In this document: positions 1 through 5,883 of the stretch, one piece after another
How positions within the stretch are numbered: position 1 is the first letter of the stretch
Layout: every line of letters starts with the position of its first letter
DNA from: Burkholderiaceae bacterium
GTDB taxonomy: Bacteria; Pseudomonadota; Gammaproteobacteria; Burkholderiales; Burkholderiaceae
DNA: 11,394 nt
NCBI GenBank assembly: GCA_947461805.1
Contig: CANHMJ010000040.1
Span: 1-11,394 of the forward strand
Direction: 5' to 3'
Notes under the pieces: model-generated
Database searches by the model: none
Seen by the model: only the letters and a program-made list of their open reading frames with translations
Told to the model about the DNA's origin: nothing
Position numbers and translations under genes: made by a program

Positions 1-86
1 GATAGGGCTTGCTCTAGGGCGCCCAAGGCAACGGCGCACCAGGGGCATGCAATATCCGATACAAAATCAATCTTGACTGTATTCAT
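1..86 (-). CDS. DsbA/FrnE-family thiol oxidoreductase (5' end only)
   Basis: Only the first 28 codons are in the window; the gene continues past the left edge. The N-terminus reads MNTVKIDFVSDIACPWC, a first thioredoxin-fold strand followed by a CPWC motif (Cys14 and Cys17). This layout is characteristic of the FrnE/2-hydroxychromene-2-carboxylate isomerase branch of the DsbA family. There is no signal peptide, so a cytoplasmic enzyme is expected. A CxxC version points to a thiol-disulfide oxidoreductase rather than to the isomerases, which lack the second cysteine. The ATG at 86 has only a weak purine stretch upstream. It lies 21 bases after the stop of the CMD-like gene on the same strand, so the two are probably co-transcribed. 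The family call is good for a fragment; the substrate is unknown. Confidence 0.75.
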   Translation of the reverse strand, partial: MNTVKIDFVSDIACPWCAVALGALEQAL

Positions 87-107
87 CGCTTTTTTATCTC
101 GATTGGA

Positions 108-671
108 TTACGCAGGCGGATGGTCTTCTGGACCTACCTTGAGTGCGATCAGAAAACGTGAAACCATGTTGTAAGCTGCGATCACGGTTACCAACTCGAC
201 TGCACACGTATTACCTAAGGCATCGCGTAAACGCACCATGAGCTGGTCATCCACTTGAATATTTCGTGTCATTTGCAGCGTGAGCTCTGCCGCGTCGCAC
301 TCCACAGGACTGAAGCAGGCCTTGGGAAATTGCGGCGTACCCAACAAACGCAAAGCCTCGACCTGCTCTTCACTGCCACCTGCTTTTCTGAAAGGGGGTG
401 CATGGTGAAAAAATTCATACTCGGCGCCATTTAAAACTGCAACCCCACACATCGCCAACTCGCGCAACTTGGGGTCTAAGGCCAGGTTGTTCCGAATCTC
501 GCCCACAAAATGATTCCAGCCCTCTGCAATCGGAATGCTATGCAAGAGCATGCGATCTAAATTGATGAAGTCTCCACCGCGGCGTTTCCGGATCGCGGCA
601 ACCAAGTCCGCAGGCTCAGCCAAATCAATCGGAATATATGGAATTGGTCGATTTTGAGGGGTTTCTGACAT
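108..671 (-). CDS. carboxymuconolactone decarboxylase-like (AhpD-fold) protein
   Basis: This predicts a protein of about 187 residues starting MSETPQNRPIPY. The central part, LRELAMCGVAVLNGAEYEFF followed by HH and then EEQVEALRLL, matches the all-helical CMD/AhpD core. The position where AhpD peroxidases carry CxxC reads NGAEYEFFHH, so the redox cysteine pair is missing. A peroxidase role is therefore unlikely and a decarboxylase/lyase-like or unknown role is more plausible. The frame stays open upstream to an ATG at 680 and a TTG at 710. I prefer the ATG at 671 because the extra residues are hydrophobic and atypical of the family, but no start has a convincing ribosome binding site. It lies upstream of a DsbA-family gene on the same strand and is divergent from trhO. 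Family confidence is good; function is unassigned. Confidence 0.75.
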   Translation of the reverse strand: MSETPQNRPIPYIPIDLAEPADLVAAIRKRRGGDFINLDRMLLHSIPIAEGWNHFVGEIRNNLALDPKLRELAMCGVAVLNGAEYEFFHHAPPFRKAGGSEEQVEALRLLGTPQFPKACFSPVECDAAELTLQMTRNIQVDDQLMVRLRDALGNTCAVELVTVIAAYNMVSRFLIALKVGPEDHPPA

Positions 672-771
672 GGTGAGCATTTCGCATAGAAAGAGGATTA
701 ATAAGGGCAAAGACTACCACCCAAAGGCAGTGTGTTTGATAATAGAGGATGTTATTGATTCCCTGCCGCCA

Positions 772-1536
772 ATGAAGCCAATACTTAATATTGCCGCCTA
801 CCAATTTGTTCGCCTTGAAGCCCTTGAGGACTTGCGCGCACAGATGCTCGAGGCCCTAAATTCACGCCAGCTTAAAGGCACTGTTTTGCTGGCCGGAGAA
901 GGCATTAATGTATTTTTGGCGGGCGCCGAACTCCAGCTGCGGGACTTTTTAGTGTGGCTGCGGATGGATCAGCGTTTTGCGCCCATTGAAGTCAAGGAAA
1001 GCTGGTCGGATAACCAGCCCTTTAAGAAAGCGCTCGTCAAAGTCAAGAATGAAATCATTCGCATGAATCACCCCGCTATTCAACCTGAAACGGGCAGAGC
1101 CCACTTCATTGCACCCGCAAAACTGGCGGAGTGGCTTGATCGTGGTACTGACGACCTAGGGAGACCGGTTGTGATGATTGATACCCGCAACCAGTTTGAG
1201 GTGGAATACGGCAGCTTTGAAAATGCCGTGCATTTCAACATCCAAAAATTCAGCGAATTTCCAGAAGCGATTAAGGCGCATCAAGCTGAGTTAGCAGATA
1301 AAACCCTGATTAGTTTTTGTACGGGCGGCATCCGCTGTGAAAAATCAGGGCTTTACATGCGCGAGATCGGCATAGAACACAGCTACCAACTCGAGGGCGG
1401 CATCCTCAAGTACTTTGAGGATGTGGGCTCCGCACATTACCAGGGTAGTTGCTTTGTCTTCGATGAACGTGAAGCCCTGGAGCCCACCCTCGAATCGATT
1501 GGGGTGGAGCAATCCATACGTAAAAAGCAGGTGTAA
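772..1536 (+). CDS. trhO: tRNA uridine(34) hydroxylase TrhO (YceA/rhodanese family)
   Basis: TrhO forms 5-hydroxyuridine at the wobble position 34 of tRNAs, using O2. The predicted protein has 254 residues. An N-terminal acylphosphatase-like domain comes first (NIAAYQFVRLEALEDLRAQM, then LKGTVLLAGEGINVFLAG). A rhodanese domain follows, starting near VVMIDTRNQFEVEYGSF. The signature CTGGIRCEK is present, with the catalytic-type Cys183 and the second cysteine Cys189. The frame is open back to an ATG at 670, but family members begin at the MKPILNIAAY point, so the ATG at 772 is chosen. No good Shine-Dalgarno lies just before it. The stop is immediately followed by the stop of the convergent ABM gene, with no bases between them. 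Confidence in the family is high; the start is less certain. Confidence 0.92.
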   Translation: MKPILNIAAYQFVRLEALEDLRAQMLEALNSRQLKGTVLLAGEGINVFLAGAELQLRDFLVWLRMDQRFAPIEVKESWSDNQPFKKALVKVKNEIIRMNHPAIQPETGRAHFIAPAKLAEWLDRGTDDLGRPVVMIDTRNQFEVEYGSFENAVHFNIQKFSEFPEAIKAHQAELADKTLISFCTGGIRCEKSGLYMREIGIEHSYQLEGGILKYFEDVGSAHYQGSCFVFDEREALEPTLESIGVEQSIRKKQV

Positions 1537-1839
1537 CTAGGTCGATTTGCCAACCAACTCAAAATGCTCCATGAAGGGGGGCTTGGTAAAGTAAGGACCG
1601 ACAATCGCGCGCCAATCGGTAAAGAGTGAAGACTCCCTGAAATCAATCATATGATTTTCAAGCGTATCCCAGTAAATCATGAGCAGATAACGTGATGGCG
1701 ACTCTACGCAGTGATTTACCTTATATCCACGAAATCCTTTTGATTTTGAAACCACCGTCTCTAAGCCGCGAATAATGGCCTCATTAAATTCTGCTTGCTT
1801 GCTTGGATCAATTTGAATATCGACGTGCTCTAAAATCAT
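1537..1839 (-). CDS. small antibiotic biosynthesis monooxygenase (ABM) domain protein
   Basis: This predicts a 100-residue protein, MILEHVDIQIDPSKQ and onward, made of one ferredoxin-like alpha/beta barrel unit. The segment YLLMIYWDTLENHMIDFRES, followed by FTDWRAIVGPYF and then a Pro-Phe-His-containing strand, is typical of ABM domains (PF03992 type). These small cytoplasmic dimers include monooxygenases, haem-degrading enzymes and many proteins of unknown role. The closely related Dabb (stress-responsive A/B barrel) family is the main alternative. The ATG at 1839 is chosen over longer frames because AGGGGG at 1847-1852 sits 7 bases upstream. A possible promoter lies at 1873-1900. The gene has no operon partner, so its substrate cannot be inferred. 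Confidence 0.75.
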   Translation of the reverse strand: MILEHVDIQIDPSKQAEFNEAIIRGLETVVSKSKGFRGYKVNHCVESPSRYLLMIYWDTLENHMIDFRESSLFTDWRAIVGPYFTKPPFMEHFELVGKST

Positions 1840-1872
1840 GGTGTTTCCCCCTATGTTGATGCCTCTAAGCAC

Positions 1873-1900
1873 AGTATAGTAATCCACTGCCTACCCACAA
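1873..1900 (-). promoter_or_regulatory. possible sigma-70 promoter for the ABM gene
   Basis: On the minus strand TTGTGG (1895-1900) and TATACT (1873-1878) are separated by 16 bases. The -10 matches the consensus at five of six positions and the -35 at three. A start about 7 bases downstream would give a leader of roughly 27 bases containing the AGGGGG binding site. On the plus strand the same place reads TATAGT (1875-1880), which could serve the divergent chromate transporter, but no -35 is visible for it. Confidence 0.35.
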
Positions 1901-1916
1901 CTCCGTAAATACTCCA

Positions 1917-2489
1917 TTGCAAGCCCCTAATCCAATCGATCCAGCCCCAATCAAACTCAGTACGAGTGAGCTATTTATTGGGTTTACCAAGATTGGTTTA
2001 TCGGGTTTTGGCGGTGTATTACCTTGGGCTCGGCGCACGATTGTGGAACAAAAGCAGTGGATCACTGCTGCAGAATTCAATGCCATTTTGGGCATCTGCC
2101 AGCTGGTTCCTGGGCCTAATATTGTCAATCTTGCCGTGTGCATTGGCTCCCGTTTTGGCGGGGCAAAAGGCGCGCTCGCAGCAGTCTTGGGCTTGATGTT
2201 GGCACCGATTGGTGTGGTGTTGCTATTGGCCATGCTCTACGACCACTTTAGTTATCTTGAGGCAGTTCAGGGCATGCTCCGCGGCATATCCGCAGTAGGC
2301 GTTGGTTTAATTGCAGCCACTGGCTTAAAGATGCTGCGTGAAGAATTACGCTACCCGCGGATGCTTTTGGTTGTTGTGGTGACTCTATTCATTGCTACTT
2401 GGCTTGCCCTGCCACTGGGGTGGGTCGTTTTAATTGCTTCGCCGCTCGCCCTATTTATTGCTTGGCATAAAACCAAGGGGGTCGTGTGA
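1917..2489 (+). CDS. chromate transporter, N-terminal half (short-chain CHR protein)
   Basis: This is a 190-residue hydrophobic inner-membrane protein of the CHR family (ChrA-type, chromate/anion export). The diagnostic motifs are GFTKIGLSGFGG near the N-terminus, then VEQKQWITAAEF, then PGPNIVNLAV, followed by several membrane segments. Full-length ChrA has two such domains; here they are two separate genes, the short-chain arrangement thought to work as a heterodimer. The only usable start is a TTG at 1917. The frame has no ATG or GTG upstream before a stop at 1866-1868, and no clear Shine-Dalgarno is present. The gene overlaps the second half by 4 bases. Chromate is the family's best-known substrate; sulfate or another oxyanion cannot be excluded. 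Confidence 0.85.
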   Translation: MQAPNPIDPAPIKLSTSELFIGFTKIGLSGFGGVLPWARRTIVEQKQWITAAEFNAILGICQLVPGPNIVNLAVCIGSRFGGAKGALAAVLGLMLAPIGVVLLLAMLYDHFSYLEAVQGMLRGISAVGVGLIAATGLKMLREELRYPRMLLVVVVTLFIATWLALPLGWVVLIASPLALFIAWHKTKGVV

Positions 2490-3004
2490 TCCTGCTGAGT
2501 TTATTTATTACCTTATCTGCATTCTCATTGATTGCCTTTGGCGGAGTCAATGCCTTATTGCCAACGCTCTTTGCGATTGCAGTCGAACAAAAACAGTGGA
2601 TTGATGCCGAGACCTTTGCGCATTATTTTGCGATTGCCCAAGCAGCGCCAGGGCCGAATTTAATGACAGTCACGCTCATCGGATGGCATGTGAGTGGCGT
2701 AGTAGGTGCGCTGATCGCAACGCTGGCCATTTGCTGGCCATCTTCCATTTTGATCTTTTGGCTACAGCGCTTGATTAGCACCATGCGGCATGAGCGGGCT
2801 AAACAAACCATTCAATTTGCGGCGGCGGCACTGGCAGTTGGGCTCATTCTTGCCTCGGCCTGGCAGATCGCTTTGCAGATTAATACCAATTGGGTTGCCT
2901 ATGCTTTGACACTCAGCACAGCTCTCATTGCTACAGCAACCCGCTGGCATCCGATGTACCTCATTCTGATTGGTGCCGTTTTGGGATTACTGGGCTTGAT
3001 CTAA
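2486..3004 (+). CDS. chromate transporter, C-terminal half (short-chain CHR protein)
   Basis: This predicts a 172-residue membrane protein that repeats the pattern of its upstream partner: SLIAFGGVNALLPTLFAIAV, then EQKQWIDAETFAHYFAIAQ, then APGPNLMTV, and more hydrophobic segments. Both halves share VEQKQWI and PGPN, which shows that they are diverged copies of one CHR domain. It starts with GTG at 2486, overlapping the TGA of the first half, and AAGGGGG lies just upstream, so the two are very likely translationally coupled. The stop (3002-3004) overlaps the stop of the convergent crcB by three bases within a four-base tail overlap. The products probably act together as an anion exporter in the inner membrane. 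Confidence 0.85.
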   Translation: MILLSLFITLSAFSLIAFGGVNALLPTLFAIAVEQKQWIDAETFAHYFAIAQAAPGPNLMTVTLIGWHVSGVVGALIATLAICWPSSILIFWLQRLISTMRHERAKQTIQFAAAALAVGLILASAWQIALQINTNWVAYALTLSTALIATATRWHPMYLILIGAVLGLLGLI

Positions 3005-3384
3005 GCTGACTTGAGGGCTTGGTAGGTCATGATCCCCAGGAACGTCAATACAAGGGAGCCAATCACGTGCAGCAAAGCAGTGCCCACTGCCCAAGTGTAT
3101 TCACCACGCTGCATCATCTCAACCACTTCTGCAGAAAAACTCGAGAATGTAGTCAGTCCGCCTAAAAACCCAGTGATAATGAATAATCGCCACTCAGGCC
3201 CGATAGCAGCATTGTTACCAAAAAAGGCAACGGCAATGCCAACAAAATAACCGCCAAGCAAATTAGCCAACAAGGTGCCCATCGGAAAGCCCGACACCAT
3301 CCCCGCGCCCAAAATATTAAAGCCAGCGCGCAATAGTGCACCGAAGCCCGCCCCACAAAAAATCGCTAGAAGTGATGTCCCCAT
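3001..3384 (-). CDS. crcB: fluoride ion channel CrcB/Fluc
   Basis: CrcB proteins are small dimeric inner-membrane channels that let fluoride leave the cell. This one has 127 residues, the usual length, with four hydrophobic segments. The family motifs are visible: CGAGFGALLR at the N-terminus, GTLLANLLGGYFVG in the second helix and TGFLGGLTTFSSFSAE in the third, including the polar Thr-Thr-Phe-Ser-Ser-Phe track that lines the pore. The ATG at 3384 has AAGGGT directly upstream, which is close for a binding site. It starts 14 bases after the stop of the dioxygenase gene, so the two are probably co-transcribed. That gap is too short for a fluoride riboswitch. Confidence 0.93.
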   Translation of the reverse strand: MGTSLLAIFCGAGFGALLRAGFNILGAGMVSGFPMGTLLANLLGGYFVGIAVAFFGNNAAIGPEWRLFIITGFLGGLTTFSSFSAEVVEMMQRGEYTWAVGTALLHVIGSLVLTFLGIMTYQALKSA

Positions 3385-3398
3385 ACCCTTGATTGTAG

Positions 3399-4178
3399 TT
3401 AATGGATAAGGAAGGACAGCATGCTAATGGAGCCCATCTCAATGCCATTGGTGATGATTTCTACCTCCTCGTCACTGCCTTGTAGTGCCAAGGGATATAA
3501 AGCAGGCCAATAGTGCTCTGGGGTTGGAATCGCCAGCCGAGCGGCATCACCTGTCGCCTGCCAGTCAAGCAGAGAAGGGTGCTGATTAGCCAAAATCTGA
3601 CTTGTAAAGAATTGATTGAACTCAGTTGCCCATGGCAGCGGCGCTGCACCTGCGTCCCAATCGATTAAGCGCAAGTTATGAACAATGTTTCCGCTACCCA
3701 GAATAAGAATGTTTTCATCACGCAAGGGTGCCAATTGTTTAGCTAGTATGTAATGCTCCTTGGCGCTGAGCGATCCATCTAAGCTCAGTTGTACTACGGG
3801 CACATCGGCATGCGGATACAGGTAGCGCAACACCGACCATGCACCATGATCGATTCCCCATTCATGCTCCTCCAAAACTACTGCTTGCGTTAGTAAGGAC
3901 TGGATGCGCTGCGCGAGGGCCGGGCTGCCCGGCGCGGGATATTGAATTTGAAATAGGGCTTCTGGGAAGCCGCCGAAATCATGAATGGTTTTAGGCTGCT
4001 GCATCGCGGTAAGCCAAATCCCACGCGTCAGCCAATGGGCTGAGATCAGGAGGATTGCATCGGGTTTATGAAGACGCTTACCGAGGGATGCCCATGCTGC
4101 CGTATGGCGATTGGGCTCTAAAGCATACATCGGACTGCCATGCCCAATAAAAACTGCGGGCTGGCGGTGTTTGCTCAT
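3399..4178 (-). CDS. ygiD: LigB/DODA-type extradiol ring-cleavage dioxygenase (YgiD-like)
   Basis: This predicts a 259-residue cytoplasmic protein of the class III extradiol dioxygenase (LigB) superfamily, in the 4,5-DOPA dioxygenase/YgiD branch. The metal-site histidines fall where they do in E. coli YgiD: His13 in FIGHGSPMYALE, His48 in LISAHWLT, His167 in GSGNIVHNL and His222 in PTPEHYWPAL. Another conserved segment, GIDHGAW, holds His111. Plant and bacterial relatives open the ring of L-DOPA or similar catechols; the natural bacterial substrate is generally unknown. No aromatic-degradation genes surround it, so I do not assign a pathway. The ATG at 4178 is supported by the family start SKHRQPAVFIGHG; a Shine-Dalgarno is not obvious. 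It precedes crcB. Confidence 0.88.
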   Translation of the reverse strand: MSKHRQPAVFIGHGSPMYALEPNRHTAAWASLGKRLHKPDAILLISAHWLTRGIWLTAMQQPKTIHDFGGFPEALFQIQYPAPGSPALAQRIQSLLTQAVVLEEHEWGIDHGAWSVLRYLYPHADVPVVQLSLDGSLSAKEHYILAKQLAPLRDENILILGSGNIVHNLRLIDWDAGAAPLPWATEFNQFFTSQILANQHPSLLDWQATGDAARLAIPTPEHYWPALYPLALQGSDEEVEIITNGIEMGSISMLSFLIH

Positions 4179-4242
4179 TTCCGGTGGAGCGCGGGCTTCA
4201 ACCGAAAACTAAAGGCGTGGGTAATGAACTGCACTGTGGTAA

Positions 4243-4380
4243 TTAAGCAAATACGTAACCGATATGGGCAGCAACCAACGCAAACAAGATTGCCAAGCTT
4301 GTCGCGACCGCTAACATCACGATCAAGGTGATGATCTTTTTATTGATCTCGTCTTTACTTTCTTTATGCCACTCATTCAT
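4243..4380 (-). CDS. 45-residue single-pass membrane protein, unknown function
   Basis: This short frame encodes 45 residues. A charged, lysine-rich N-terminus, MNEWHKESKDEINKK, is followed by one hydrophobic helix of about 25 residues (IITLIVMLAVATSLAILFAL and on) and a short tail ending HIGYVFA. Positive charges before the helix suggest that the N-terminus stays in the cytoplasm. The start is well supported by AAGGA seven bases upstream of the ATG at 4380. It lies between a 55-residue gene (92 bases upstream) and the dioxygenase gene (64 bases downstream), all on the same strand. I do not recognise the family and assign no function. A real small gene is more likely than chance, given the binding site, codon pattern and otherwise empty space. 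Confidence 0.7.
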   Translation of the reverse strand: MNEWHKESKDEINKKIITLIVMLAVATSLAILFALVAAHIGYVFA

Positions 4381-4441
4381 AACTCATCCTTCAATAGTGC
4401 GTATTCAAGTGCAAATTGCAATTGGGCAATTATCCACCATC

Positions 4442-4458
4442 CGGCTATCGACTAGCCG
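4442..4458. terminator. small perfect hairpin after the 55-residue gene
   Basis: CGGCTA (4442-4447) and TAGCCG (4453-4458) form a perfect 6-base stem around the 5-base loop TCGAC. Flanking CCGGC (4441-4445) and GCCGG (4464-4468) offer an alternative pairing. It lies 14 bases beyond the stop of the 55-residue minus-strand gene. No run of T follows on that strand, so an intrinsic terminator is only weakly supported; it could act as an RNA end or processing structure. Confidence 0.3.
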
Positions 4459-4472
4459 TAATGCCGGGCTGT

Positions 4473-4640
4473 TTAACGGCCGCGACCGGCTTTGCGCATC
4501 ATGCCTTTACCGCCACCAAAGCCACTGGGCGGCTTGCCACCGGCACCTTGAGGACCTTTTCCGGCAGGCGGACGAACAGGCGGTTTAGCCACGATTGGGC
4601 GGGCTGGGGTCTTGGTAGCGGGTTTTTTTTCTTCAGTCAC
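4473..4640 (-). CDS. 55-residue basic Pro/Gly/Lys-rich small protein, unknown function
   Basis: This 55-residue frame starts with GTG at 4640, preceded by AGGAG at a spacing of six bases, one of the better ribosome binding sites in the window. The product is low-complexity and strongly basic. It begins with TEEKKPATKTPARPIVAKPP, passes through Gly/Lys/Pro stretches (GKGPQGAGGKPPSGFGGGKG) and ends MMRKAGRGR. It has no membrane segment, cysteine or signal peptide, and is probably disordered; nucleic-acid or ribosome binding is possible from its charge but unproven. It diverges from the M50 peptidase gene with only 28 bases between the two start codons, so each gene's control region must run into its neighbour. 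I do not recognise the family. Confidence 0.7.
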   Translation of the reverse strand: MTEEKKPATKTPARPIVAKPPVRPPAGKGPQGAGGKPPSGFGGGKGMMRKAGRGR

Positions 4641-4668
4641 GTTGGGCTCCTGTGGATATCATAGTGTC

Positions 4669-5331
4669 ATGATAAGTGCCTTTTCGATAGAAGCAATAGC
4701 CATTAATGCGATTCCCCTGATTTTGGCCATCACCATTCATGAGGCAGCCCACGGTTATGTTGCTAAACGGCTGGGGGACAATACCGCCTTCCTACTCGGG
4801 AGGGTCACCTTAAACCCCCTTAAACACGTTGATTTGGTAGGTACCTTACTTATTCCATTGGGCTTAATTCTGCTGAATTCAGGCTTTTTAATCGGCTATG
4901 CCAAGCCCGTACCGGTTCGCTTTGATCGACTAAAAAACCCCAAAATGGATATGATTTGGGTTGCCTTAGCGGGGCCTGGATCCAACTTCATTCAGGCAAT
5001 TGCATGGGCCATCCTCTGGTTTATGCCACAACTCCTGGGCATCGATGAGCCCTATTTAGGGGCAGTGGCTAAAGCAGGAGTGATGTGGAACATCAGTCTG
5101 CTGGTATTTAATCTGCTACCCATTCCGCCAATGGATGGCGGGCGAGTCCTAACCGGTCTCCTGCCATACCGCCAAGCGGTGTCATTTAGCCGAATTGAGC
5201 CTTGGGGCTTTTTTATCGTCTTGGGTCTAGCCATTAGCGGATTGGTAAGCGATTGGTGGATGCAGCCTTTAAGCAGCTTCTTTTTGTCCATCATTCGTTT
5301 CTTAATGTGGCCCCTGCAGCACTTGCTATAA
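4669..5331 (+). CDS. M50B-family site-2-protease-type membrane metallopeptidase
   Basis: This predicts a 220-residue integral membrane protein, the short form of the M50 family without PDZ or CBS domains. The zinc motif is HEAAH (His24, Glu25, His28) inside the first hydrophobic segment. The third ligand, Asp156, lies in NLLPIPPMDGGR in a later helix. Other family marks are the LNPLKHVDLVGTLLIPL segment and GYAKPVPVRFDRLKNPKMDM. Such proteases cut substrates within the membrane; the substrate of this short subgroup is generally not known. The frame is open back to 4612, but the ATG at 4669 gives the family start and avoids overlapping the divergent 55-residue gene. Its ribosome binding site is weak. 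The next gene downstream, cytochrome c', appears to have its own promoter. Confidence 0.9.
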   Translation: MISAFSIEAIAINAIPLILAITIHEAAHGYVAKRLGDNTAFLLGRVTLNPLKHVDLVGTLLIPLGLILLNSGFLIGYAKPVPVRFDRLKNPKMDMIWVALAGPGSNFIQAIAWAILWFMPQLLGIDEPYLGAVAKAGVMWNISLLVFNLLPIPPMDGGRVLTGLLPYRQAVSFSRIEPWGFFIVLGLAISGLVSDWWMQPLSSFFLSIIRFLMWPLQHLL

Positions 5332-5348
5332 AAAAGTGGCTTGGGCCG

Positions 5349-5376
5349 TTTATAAGGTGGCGAACTGGGTTATGCT
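5349..5376 (+). promoter_or_regulatory. possible promoter for the cytochrome c' gene
   Basis: TTTATA (5349-5354) and TATGCT (5371-5376) are separated by 16 bases. Each matches the sigma-70 consensus at four of six positions. They lie in the 84-base gap between the peptidase and the cytochrome, at a reasonable distance from the start codon at 5416. Matches of this quality are common by chance. Confidence 0.25.
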
Positions 5377-5415
5377 GATACGGCACATACCCTTTTCCAC
5401 TCATAAGGAGCTCTC

Positions 5416-5883
5416 ATGTCCATGAATCCACTCGGCGCTAGCACTAGTCTGCGCATGTTGGCAGCATCCATTATCTTGATTACAGCTAGCCCCGCTTTTG
5501 CGCAGTTTCAAAAAGCAGAAGATGCCATTAAATACCGTCAAAGCACATTCAGCGTGATGGGAACCCACTTCGGACGGATTGGTGCAGTTGTCAAAGGAGA
5601 AGTGCCTTACAACAAAGATGATGTTGCGAAAAATGCAGCCATCGTTGCAACGCTATCCACTCTGCCATGGCAAGCCTTTGGTGCTGGCACCGAAGGTGGT
5701 AAAGCCCAACCGGCAATTTGGACGGAAGCCAATAAATTTAAAATGGGTTCGGAGAAAATGCAGACTGCAATCACCGAACTCAATCAAGCAGCTCAATCAG
5801 GCAATCTTGAGAACATCAAAAAGGCATTTAGTGCTGCAGGACAAACCTGCAAAGCCTGCCACGATGACTTTAGAAAGAAATAA
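5416..5883 (+). CDS. periplasmic cytochrome c' (class II c-type cytochrome)
   Basis: This predicts 155 residues. A Sec signal peptide runs to about residue 29 and ends SPAFA before QFQKAED, leaving a mature protein of about 126 residues, the usual size for cytochrome c'. The haem-binding motif CKACH (Cys145, Cys148, His149) is at the very C-terminus, as expected for the four-helix class II fold. The first helix holds AIKYRQSTFSVMGTHFGRIG, a pattern typical of the family. Cytochromes c' bind NO or CO and are linked to nitrosative-stress protection or electron transfer. AAGGAG five bases before the ATG at 5416 decides the start over Met3. Its 3' end overlaps the convergent cytochrome b gene by 14 bases, a likely electron-transfer partner. 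Confidence 0.93.
   Translation: MSMNPLGASTSLRMLAASIILITASPAFAQFQKAEDAIKYRQSTFSVMGTHFGRIGAVVKGEVPYNKDDVAKNAAIVATLSTLPWQAFGAGTEGGKAQPAIWTEANKFKMGSEKMQTAITELNQAAQSGNLENIKKAFSAAGQTCKACHDDFRKK

Noticed and set aside
670..771. Longer N-terminus of trhO from the ATG at 670
   Set aside because: The 34 extra residues do not resemble the family start, and the ATG overlaps the divergent CMD start codon. The ATG at 772 begins the conserved domain.
3385..3398. Fluoride riboswitch ahead of crcB
   Set aside because: Only 14 bases separate crcB from the dioxygenase stop, and no fluoride-motif core was seen upstream of the dioxygenase or in the small-gene region.
4421..4435. Short inverted repeat around GCAATTGGGCAATT as an operator
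   Set aside because: The arms are 5 bases and AT-rich; similar matches are expected by chance, and no regulator is nearby.
4140..4664. Plus-strand open frames across 4140-4664
   Set aside because: They are the opposite strand of the two small minus-strand genes, have no ribosome binding sites, and their products look random.
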